From Dietzia massiliensis (GTDB taxonomy: Bacteria > Actinomycetota > Actinomycetes > Mycobacteriales > Mycobacteriaceae), in contig NZ_JAHBAV010000024.1 in the NCBI RefSeq assembly GCF_018390595.1, positions 1 through 46,120 of the forward strand: a DNA stretch of 46,120 nt, in the 5' to 3' direction. Every line of letters begins with the position of its first letter. Within the stretch, counting starts at the first letter, position 1. Positions 1 through 6,473 of this stretch are shown in pieces. A program made the translations under genes and the position numbers. The notes under the pieces were generated by a model. The model had not been told where the DNA came from and did not search any database. It saw nothing but the letters and a program-made list of their open reading frames with translations.

Positions 1-642
1 CCGCTCGCGCTGACCCTCAACTATGCCGGACCCGTCACGGATGGCGAGTTCCTCATCGAGGCGCGCCCCGCCCGCACCAACCGCTCGAACCAGCACTGGT
101 GGATCGAGATGCGCCAGGGCGACGACGTGGTCACCACTGCCACGGCCATCACCGGGCTGCGGCGCGAGACGTGGTCGGAGACCGAGGCCGCCGCGCCCGC
201 CGTGCCCGCGCCGGAGGAGCTGCCCTCCGCCGGCGCCGACCGCGGTGTGAAGTGGGTGGAGAACTACGACATGCGGTTCGTGGAGGGGGGATGGGACGCC
301 GTCGCGGCGGGCGAGGAGAGCCCGGGGTCGACGACGACGATGTGGATCCGCGACGCCCCGGCCCGCGGACTCGACCATCTCGCGCTGACGGCCATGTGCG
401 ATTCGTTCTTCCCGCGCGCATTCCTGCGGCTCGGTCGGCCGGTCCCCGCGGGCACGGTGACGCTGACGATCCACTTCCTGGCCACCGCCGACGAGATCGC
501 CGCCCAGGGCACCGACTTCCTGCTGGGGAGCGTGCATTCGCACCGCTTCCACGGCAACTACCACGACGAGGCCGCGCGCCTGTGGGGCCGCGACGGGACG
601 CTGCTGGCGACGGGCACGCAGCTTATGTATTTCAAGGGCTGA
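1..642 (+). CDS. Acyl-CoA thioesterase, double-hotdog (4HBT_3-like), 5' end missing
   Basis: The reading frame is open from the first base, so the N-terminus lies outside the window; 213 residues are visible before the TGA at 640-642. The visible part resembles the TesB-like/4HBT_3 double-hotdog acyl-CoA thioesterases, which hydrolyse acyl-CoA to free fatty acid and CoA in the cytoplasm: NRSNQHWWIEMRQG lies near the end of the first hotdog half and DHLALTAMCDSFFPRAF on the central helix of the second. The family usually has about 260-290 residues, so some 50-70 are missing. It sits 43 bp upstream of an acyl-CoA dehydrogenase on the same strand, which suits a role in acyl-CoA turnover. The stop codon lies inside a 16-bp tandem repeat. 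Family assignment is good; chain-length preference is not readable. Confidence 0.8.
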   Translation, partial: PLALTLNYAGPVTDGEFLIEARPARTNRSNQHWWIEMRQGDDVVTTATAITGLRRETWSETEAAAPAVPAPEELPSAGADRGVKWVENYDMRFVEGGWDAVAAGEESPGSTTTMWIRDAPARGLDHLALTAMCDSFFPRAFLRLGRPVPAGTVTLTIHFLATADEIAAQGTDFLLGSVHSHRFHGNYHDEAARLWGRDGTLLATGTQLMYFKG

Positions 643-675
643 GCATTTCAAGAGCTGAGTACTTCAAGAGTTAGG
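628..675 (+). repeat. Three tandem 16-bp repeats across a stop codon
   Basis: Units are 628-643, 644-659 and 660-675, all built on TTCAAGRGCTGAG. Unit 1 holds the last codons and TGA stop of the thioesterase, unit 2 repeats the TGA, and unit 3 has diverged to TTAGG, which supplies part of the AGGAG ribosome binding site of the next gene. Since 16 is not a multiple of three, each unit falls in a new frame. Confidence 0.8.
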
Positions 676-685
676 AGCCGCCGCC

Positions 686-2365
686 ATGACGACGTCGCTC
701 GATCACACCAGCCAGCGCCACCACTCCACCCACGAGGTCCTCAACCAGGCGCCTCCGCGGGTCGACGTGGACGAGTTCGCCCTCAACCCGGCGCTGCAGG
801 GAGCGGTCGCGACCTTCTCGCCGCACGCGCGGGTCGAGGGGTTCCACGAGATCGGCCGGCACGTCGGCACCGCGCAGTACCAACACGACGCCGAGCTCGC
901 CAACATCCATACGCCCGTGCACCACTCTCACGACCGGTGGGGCAACCGGGTCGACGAGATCGAGTTCCACCCCTCCTACCACCGCATCATGGAGTATTCG
1001 GTGGCCCACGGGCTGCACACCTCGGCGTGGGCCGACCCCGGGCAGGGCGCGAACGTCGAGCGGGCCGCCGGGTTCATGCTGGTCTCGCAGATCGAGGCCG
1101 GGCACGGGTGCCCGCTGTCCATGACTCACGCCGTGGTCCCGTCGCTGCGGCTGAGCCCTGAACTGGCCGCCGAGTGGGAGCCGGCGCTGCTCTCCCGCGT
1201 CTACGACCCGGAGCTGCGCGACCCCGCCACCAAGTCGGGCGTGCTGTTCGGGATGGCGATGACCGAGAAGCAGGGCGGCTCGGACGTGCGCGCCAACACC
1301 ACGACCGCCGAGCCCGTCACCGCCGGCGGCTCCGTGGGCGCGGGCGACTCCGGGTGCCACGTCCTGCGCGGCCACAAGTGGTTCTGCTCGGCGCCGCAGT
1401 CCGACGCGTTCCTCGTGCTGGCGCAGGCGCCGGAGGGGCTGAGCTGCTTCCTCGTTCCGCGCGTGCTCCCCGGCGGCGAGCGCAATCCATTCCTCGTGCA
1501 GCGGCTCAAGGACAAGCTCGGCAACAAGTCGAACGCCTCCTCCGAGGTGGAGTTCGACGGCACGCTCGGCTGGCTGGTCGGCGAGCCCGGCCGCGGCGTG
1601 CGCACGATCATCGAGATGGTCGGCCGCACGCGCCTGGACTGCGTGCTCGGTGCGGCGGCCGGCATGCGGCAGGGGGTGGCCGAGGCCGCGTGGCACGCCC
1701 GGCACCGCGCGGCGTTCGGCGCGACGCTCGTCGACCAGCCTGCGATGGCGGCCGTCCTGGCCGACCTGCAGCTCGAGTCCGAGGCCGCGACGTGGACGGC
1801 CTTGAGGTTGGCGTCGGCGTACGACGACGAGGAGTTCGCCCCCTACCGTCGGCTGGCCACCGCGGTGGCGAAGTACTGGGTCTGCAAGCGCGGGCCGAAC
1901 CACGCCTACGAGTCGCTGGAGTGCCTGGGCGGCAACGGCTACACCGAGGCGTTCCCGCTCGCGCGCCGCTACCGGGAGCAGCCGGTGCTGGCGGTGTGGG
2001 AGGGCTCGGGCAACGTCATCGCCCTGGACGTACTGCGAGCGATGGCGCGGGAGCCGGAGTCGGTGGCGGCGTTCGACGCCGAGCTGGCAGCGCAGCTGGG
2101 CTCGCACGAGCTGTATGACCGGCACGTCGAGCGGGTGCGCGGGCTCATCGGCCGGGCCGCCGCCGACCCGGGCGCCGCGCCGGGGATCGCCCGCCGGCTG
2201 GTCGAATCGATGGCGCTGGCCCAGCAGGCCGCGGTCCTGCTCGCCCACGCCCCGGCCCCGGTCGCGGAGGCGTTCTGCCTGGCCCGCCTCGGCGACGACC
2301 GCTCGGCCGAGTACGGCGCCCTGCCCGACGGTGTCGACATCCGCGCACTGGTCGACCGGGCCTGA
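686..2365 (+). CDS. aidB: AidB-like acyl-CoA dehydrogenase family flavoprotein
   Basis: A 559-residue protein of the AidB branch of FAD-dependent acyl-CoA dehydrogenases. AidB shows weak isovaleryl-CoA dehydrogenase activity and is linked to DNA alkylation protection in E. coli. Signature segments match AidB throughout: GMAMTEKQGGSDVRANTT (flavin contact), GHKWFCSAPQSDAFLVLAQ, LKDKLGNKSNASSEVEF, and the C-terminal ECLGGNGYTEAFPLARRYRE and VWEGSGNVIALDVLR. Length is typical (AidB about 540). The ATG follows AGGAG at 673-677. It probably forms one transcript with the upstream thioesterase. No Ada-like regulator is nearby, and the lipid context suggests acyl-CoA oxidation as much as alkylation defence. 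Family very likely; physiological role open. Confidence 0.9.
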   Translation: MTTSLDHTSQRHHSTHEVLNQAPPRVDVDEFALNPALQGAVATFSPHARVEGFHEIGRHVGTAQYQHDAELANIHTPVHHSHDRWGNRVDEIEFHPSYHRIMEYSVAHGLHTSAWADPGQGANVERAAGFMLVSQIEAGHGCPLSMTHAVVPSLRLSPELAAEWEPALLSRVYDPELRDPATKSGVLFGMAMTEKQGGSDVRANTTTAEPVTAGGSVGAGDSGCHVLRGHKWFCSAPQSDAFLVLAQAPEGLSCFLVPRVLPGGERNPFLVQRLKDKLGNKSNASSEVEFDGTLGWLVGEPGRGVRTIIEMVGRTRLDCVLGAAAGMRQGVAEAAWHARHRAAFGATLVDQPAMAAVLADLQLESEAATWTALRLASAYDDEEFAPYRRLATAVAKYWVCKRGPNHAYESLECLGGNGYTEAFPLARRYREQPVLAVWEGSGNVIALDVLRAMAREPESVAAFDAELAAQLGSHELYDRHVERVRGLIGRAAADPGAAPGIARRLVESMALAQQAAVLLAHAPAPVAEAFCLARLGDDRSAEYGALPDGVDIRALVDRA

Positions 2366-2410
2366 CCCGGCGCGCGGCGGAGAAACGACACCGCCGGTTT
2401 CGGAAATCGC

Positions 2411-2434
2411 GTGACAATGCGTGAGCCGTGTCAC
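2411..2434. promoter_or_regulatory. Inverted repeat GTGACA-N12-TGTCAC upstream of P450
   Basis: Arms GTGACA (2411-2416) and TGTCAC (2429-2434) are perfect and separated by 12 nt. The site lies 33 bp before the P450 start, where an operator would sit. Its size suits a TetR- or GntR-type dimer, but the regulator is unknown. Confidence 0.4.
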
Positions 2435-2466
2435 ACACTGGGGACATCCCGACAACGAGGTGCTGT

Positions 2467-3834
2467 ATGTCGATCCCCGGTGATCCGCGCGAGAAGGTCT
2501 TCCGCCCCGGACCCGCGCCACTGCGCTCCCATCTGCCGGTGCTGGGCAAGACGCTGGAATACGTGCACGACCCGCTGTCCGCCATGGCCCGGCGCTACCG
2601 CGACCACGGACCGGTCTCCGATATCAACCTCCTCGGCCGCACCTGGACGGCGCTCATCGGGCCCGACGCGTGCCAGGCCGCCCTGCAGAACGGCGACAAG
2701 GCGTTCGCCAACGGACCGGGCTGGGGATACCTGGTGGGGCCGTTCTTCAACCGTGGGCTGATGCTGCTCGACTTCGAGGAGCACAAGCACTACCGGCAGA
2801 TCATGCAGGAGGCGTTCACCCGCCCCCGGCTCGAGGGCTACACCCGCACGCTCGCGCCCCTGGTCGACGCGGGGATCTCGGCCTGGTCCCCGGACCGGGC
2901 GTTCCAGATCTACCCCGCACTCAAGTCGCACACGCTCGACCTGGCGACCGACGTGTTCATGGGCGGCGCCGAGTACGCCGCTCCCGGGGAACTCGACCGC
3001 GTGAACACGGCGTTCGTCGACTGCGTGCAGGCGGCCAACGGGTACGTCCGGTCGACGGTGCCGGTGCCGTTCACCAAGTGGGGCCGCGCCACCCGTGGCC
3101 GCCGACTGCTGGAGGAGTTCCTCCGCCGCCATCTCCCGGCCCGCCGCGCGAATCCGGGAGAGGACCTGTTCTCCGCCCTGTGCCAGGTGGCGGACGCCTC
3201 CGGCGGGATCGACGACGACGACATCATCAACCAGATGATCTTCCTCCTGATGGCCGCGCATGACACCACGACCAGCACGGTGACGTCGATGGTCTACGAG
3301 CTCGGCCGCGACGTGGAATGGCAGGAGCGGCTGCGTCGGCAGTGCCTGGCGCTGGGCCCCGGCCCGAGCCTGGCCGAGCTGGAGGAGCTGCCCGACCTCG
3401 CGCTGGTGATGAAGGAGACGCTGCGTCTGCACCCGCCGGTTCCGGTGCTGGCCCGCAAGACGGTGAAGGACACCGAGATCCTGGGCGTGGAGATCCCGGC
3501 CGGCCGGCTCATCTCGGTGATGCCGCTGTACTCGCACCACATGCCCGAGTACTGGACGGACCCGGAGATCTTCGACCCGGAGCGGTTCTCCGAGGAGCGG
3601 CGGGAGGACAAGTCGCACCGCTTCGCATGGGAGCCCTTCGGCGGTGGTGTGCACAAGTGCCTCGGCATGATCTTCGCGAACCTCGAGTCGAAGCTCGTGC
3701 TGAGCGCGCTGCTGCGCCACTTCGAGTGGTCGGTGCCGCTGGACTACTCCCCGCCCATGAAGAACGACTCGCTGCCCTACCCCGGCGACGGGCTGCCCGT
3801 GTCGCTGCGCCCGCTCTCGCGCGTCCACGCCTGA
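2467..3834 (+). CDS. Cytochrome P450 (CYP51/CYP136-like clade)
   Basis: A 455-residue soluble heme monooxygenase. The landmarks are in order: I-helix oxygen-activation segment LLMAAHDTTTS near residues 258-268, K-helix ExxR in MKETLRLHPPVPV near residue 317, PERF motif in EIFDPERFSEERRE, and heme-binding FGGGVHKCLG with thiolate Cys398. No membrane anchor is seen. The heme loop is of the FGGGxHKCxG kind found in CYP51/CYP136/CYP120-like proteins, not the FGFGxHRCxG of alkane-hydroxylating CYP153. The ATG at 2467 after GAGG is preferred; an upstream in-frame ATG at 2428 would fall inside the putative operator. No ferredoxin or ferredoxin reductase gene is adjacent. Likely substrates are lipids, sterols or terpenoids, but this is inference. 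Confidence 0.9.
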   Translation: MSIPGDPREKVFRPGPAPLRSHLPVLGKTLEYVHDPLSAMARRYRDHGPVSDINLLGRTWTALIGPDACQAALQNGDKAFANGPGWGYLVGPFFNRGLMLLDFEEHKHYRQIMQEAFTRPRLEGYTRTLAPLVDAGISAWSPDRAFQIYPALKSHTLDLATDVFMGGAEYAAPGELDRVNTAFVDCVQAANGYVRSTVPVPFTKWGRATRGRRLLEEFLRRHLPARRANPGEDLFSALCQVADASGGIDDDDIINQMIFLLMAAHDTTTSTVTSMVYELGRDVEWQERLRRQCLALGPGPSLAELEELPDLALVMKETLRLHPPVPVLARKTVKDTEILGVEIPAGRLISVMPLYSHHMPEYWTDPEIFDPERFSEERREDKSHRFAWEPFGGGVHKCLGMIFANLESKLVLSALLRHFEWSVPLDYSPPMKNDSLPYPGDGLPVSLRPLSRVHA

Positions 3835-3911
3835 CCCGCCGCCGCCCACCCGCCCGCACCTGCTCCGGGTGCGGGCGCGGGCATGTGCGCAGCTAGAGTC
3901 GCCCGCGCCAG

Positions 3912-4015
3912 CGCCACCTATCCGATTCCGCGCCGCCTACCGGATCCGCTAGGTGGCGCAGATCGCGATAGGCGGCGTGGGGATCTGGTAGGTGGCGAGA
4001 GATCCGATAGGTGAG
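3912..4015. repeat. Array of six about 19-bp repeats, two inverted and four direct
   Basis: The 313-nt gap 3835-4147 holds no gene. It contains six copies of a GNTAGGYGGCG word: reverse copies at 3912-3922 and 3931-3941, forward copies at 3948-3958, 3967-3977, 3987-3997 and 4006-4015 (last one degenerate). Starts are 19, 17, 19, 20 and 19 bp apart, and most copies follow a GATC-containing spacer. The centre, 3931-3958, is a near-perfect 28-bp palindrome (12 of 14 pairs). It could be a structured 3' region of the P450 transcript or a multimeric protein-binding site. Confidence 0.7.
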
Positions 4016-4054
4016 CTGAGCGCCGGGCGGGCGGCCGGCAGCCCCGCTGTCAGA

Positions 4055-4111
4055 CGAAAAGACGGTTCCGCCCGCGTCGGCCGAGTGAGCACGTGCGGAA
4101 CCGTCTTTTCG
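4055..4111. repeat. 57-nt hairpin element, copy A, between convergent genes
   Basis: Perfect 17-bp arms, CGAAAAGACGGTTCCGC (4055-4071) and its complement (4095-4111), flank a 23-nt loop containing the palindrome TCGGCCGA. It lies between the P450 gene and the convergent acyl-CoA ligase, where a bidirectional terminator would be expected. A second element with identical dimensions lies at 41304-41360. Confidence 0.85.
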
Positions 4112-4147
4112 ATGGGCGAACCGCCGCCCGGCGGGGCGGGGCGGCGG

Positions 4148-5782
4148 TCAGTTCTCGAGGGCGTTGATCACCTCGAGCTCGCCCTCCGAATGCGAGGCAC
4201 GGATGCGCTTCTTGTCCAGCTTGCCGACCGAGGTCTTGGGGATCTCGTCGACAAAGGCGAAGCGCTCCGGCACCTGCCACTTGGCCATCCGCTGTGCCAG
4301 GTGCGCGCGGAGCTCCTCGACGTCCGGATCGGGGATGCCCTCCTTGACGACGATCGCGGCCAGCGGGCGCTCGTCCCACTTGGGATCCGGCACACCGACG
4401 ACGGCCGCCTCGGCCACGGCCGGGTGCTCGAGCAGGTAGTTCTCCACCTCGACCGAGGAGATCCACTCGCCGCCGGACTTGATGATGTCCTTGGCGCGGT
4501 CGGTCAGCTGGAGGAAGCCCTCGGGCCGCACGTAACCCACGTCGCCGGTGCGCAGCCAGCCGTCATCGAACGAGTCCGAGTTGTCGACCTTGTAGTAGCT
4601 TCCGGTGATCCACGGGCCGCGGACCTGCAGCTCGCCCACGGATTCGCCGTCCCACGGCAACTCGTTGCCGGCGTCGTCGACGATCCGCGCCTTGACGCCA
4701 GCGAGGAAACGACCCTGGGTGGTCCGCAGCTGGAACTGCGTCTCCTCCGGCAGCTCCGCCTTGGGCCGCGACAGCGTGCCGATGGGCGAGGTCTCGGTCA
4801 TCCCCCAGGCGTGGGTGATGTTGATCCCGTAGCGCTCCTTGAACTTGCGGATCAACTCCGGCGGGCAGGAGCTGCCGCCCACCACCACGGCGCGGAAGCT
4901 CGACATGTCGACGGGATGGTCCACGCTGTAGGCGTCCAGGGCCATCCAGATGGTCGGCACGGCGGCGGCCAGCGTGGGACGCTCGGAGGCGATCATCGCG
5001 GCGAGCGGCTCGGGCTGCAGGAACCGCTCCGGCATGAGCAGCGAGGCGCCCACCATGAACGCGGCGTACGGAACGCCCCACGACATGGCGTGGAACATCG
5101 GGACGATCGCCAGGACGTTGTCGTCCACCGAGATGTCCATACCGTCGGACATGCACACCTGCATCGAGTGCAGGTAGATCGAGCGGTGCGAGTAGACGAC
5201 GCCCTTCGGGTCGCCGGTCGTGCCCGAGGTGTACGCCATCGCGGCGCCCGAGTTCTCGTCGACCTCCGGCCAGTCGAACTCGGTGGGCTGGGCGGCGAGG
5301 AGCGCCTCGTAGTCGTGGACAGTGATCCCCTCGGGAGCCTCGAGTGAGTCCGCCGCGCCACCGGTGACGAGCACGTGCTCGACCGTGGAGAACCGCGGCA
5401 GCAGGGGCTGCAGCAACGGGATCAGGCTCGGGTCGACGATGACGACCTTGTCCTCGGCGTGGTTGGCCACGAATTCCAGCTGGTCCGGGAACAGCCGGAT
5501 GTTGAGCGGGTGCAGCACCGCGCCCATCGAGGGGATGGCCAGGTAGGCCTCCATGTGCTCGGAGTTGTTCCACTGGAAGGTGGCGACCCGCTGGTCACCG
5601 TCGATCCCCAGCGACCGCAGGGCGTGGGCCAGCTGCGCAGCGCGCTTGCCGAGATCGCCGAACGAGAGCTTGCGCGGCCCCTCCGTGGTCCAGGTGGTGA
5701 CCACGGCATCGGAGTGGACGGTCGAACCGAACTGCAGGATAGTGCTGATGTTCAGCTGCTCCGGCATCATCGTGCTGCGCAT
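4148..5782 (-). CDS. Long-chain fatty-acid--CoA ligase (FadD type)
   Basis: A 544-residue ANL-superfamily enzyme that activates a fatty acid with ATP to acyl-AMP and then forms acyl-CoA. Visible motifs: phosphate-binding YTSGTTGDPKGVVYSHRS (about residues 185-202), the A5-type motif AWGMTETSPIG, ATP-ribose motif GWLRTGDVG, hinge DRAKDIIKSGGEWISSVEVE, and the C-terminal catalytic Lys in TSVGKLDKKR near residue 520. Length is normal. AAGGAG lies 8 nt before the ATG. The gene is monocistronic and convergent with the P450, with hairpin copy A in the gap between their ends. Substrate chain length cannot be read; medium- to long-chain is typical of this subgroup. Confidence 0.92.
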   Translation of the reverse strand: MRSTMMPEQLNISTILQFGSTVHSDAVVTTWTTEGPRKLSFGDLGKRAAQLAHALRSLGIDGDQRVATFQWNNSEHMEAYLAIPSMGAVLHPLNIRLFPDQLEFVANHAEDKVVIVDPSLIPLLQPLLPRFSTVEHVLVTGGAADSLEAPEGITVHDYEALLAAQPTEFDWPEVDENSGAAMAYTSGTTGDPKGVVYSHRSIYLHSMQVCMSDGMDISVDDNVLAIVPMFHAMSWGVPYAAFMVGASLLMPERFLQPEPLAAMIASERPTLAAAVPTIWMALDAYSVDHPVDMSSFRAVVVGGSSCPPELIRKFKERYGINITHAWGMTETSPIGTLSRPKAELPEETQFQLRTTQGRFLAGVKARIVDDAGNELPWDGESVGELQVRGPWITGSYYKVDNSDSFDDGWLRTGDVGYVRPEGFLQLTDRAKDIIKSGGEWISSVEVENYLLEHPAVAEAAVVGVPDPKWDERPLAAIVVKEGIPDPDVEELRAHLAQRMAKWQVPERFAFVDEIPKTSVGKLDKKRIRASHSEGELEVINALEN

Positions 5783-5883
5783 GGGCGGGACTCCTTACTC
5801 GCGGGGCGTGCGTGACCTGACGGGACACGTGTGTATGCCGTAGGTCACTCTGAAGGTCGAGACTACTCCCGACCCCTTCCGCC

Positions 5884-6324
5884 CTACCCGCTCAGGGGGG
5901 AATCGCCCGCTTCGGCGTCGAGGGCGTCGAACACCTCCTGGACCGTCTTCATCGCCGACAGGGCGGCGGGCGCCCCGCAGTACCCCGACGCGTGGATGAC
6001 GGCCTCGGTGATCTCCTCCCGCGTCAGCCCGTTGGTCAGGCCCCCGCGGACGTGGCCGGCCAGCTCGGCGTTCGCGCGCAGCGCCACCAGCATGCCGATG
6101 TTGAGCAGACTCCTGTCCCGCCGACCCAGGCCCGGCCGGTCCCAGATGTTGCCCCACACGTTCTCGGTGACCACGTACTGGATGGCCTCCGACGCCGTCC
6201 CGGCCGCCCGGTCCATCGCCCGGTCGACGAAGGCGTCCCCCATCACCTCCCGCCTGGTCGCGAATCCCTGCTCGCGCAGGTCCCGGGCCGCAGGCCCGTC
6301 ATCGGCGGAACTCGTCGTCGTCAT
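5884..6324 (-). CDS. Carboxymuconolactone decarboxylase (PcaC-like) family protein
   Basis: A 146-residue protein of the AhpD/CMD fold. The segment LGRRDRSLLNIGMLVALRAN followed by ELAGHVRGGLTNGLTREEI and EAVIHASGYCGAPAALSAM matches 4-carboxymuconolactone decarboxylases. It carries a single Cys near that segment rather than the CxxC of AhpD, which favours a decarboxylase-like rather than peroxidase role. The ATG at 6324 is chosen because GGAAGGA lies about 8 nt upstream and the family's N-terminus fits; the frame extends further upstream without family features. No other protocatechuate-pathway gene is adjacent, so the pathway is not established. Confidence 0.8.
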   Translation of the reverse strand: MTTTSSADDGPAARDLREQGFATRREVMGDAFVDRAMDRAAGTASEAIQYVVTENVWGNIWDRPGLGRRDRSLLNIGMLVALRANAELAGHVRGGLTNGLTREEITEAVIHASGYCGAPAALSAMKTVQEVFDALDAEAGDSPLSG

Positions 6325-6473
6325 CTGCTGGTCCTTCCACTGGGCGTCATCCGTCAGTGCCTCGTGAGGCACCGACCATCCTCCCCTGTCCCGTCTCCGC
6401 CGAAAGCGCCACGCCCACCCCGCCGGCAGAGCACTGTGGGGGTCAGGTATCCGGCTCGGGAAGGCGGCCCGCC

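Noticed and set aside
671..2521. Long open frames antisense to real genes (also at 2431-3849, 3992-5347, 12999-15452, 38475-41303 beyond the MocR gene)
   Set aside because: They are Arg/Ala/Gly-rich shadows produced by high third-position GC, with no domain features, and lie opposite well-supported genes.
2467..3834. CYP153 alkane hydroxylase
   Set aside because: The heme loop is FGGGVHKCLG, not the FGFGxHRCxG type, and no ferredoxin pair is adjacent.
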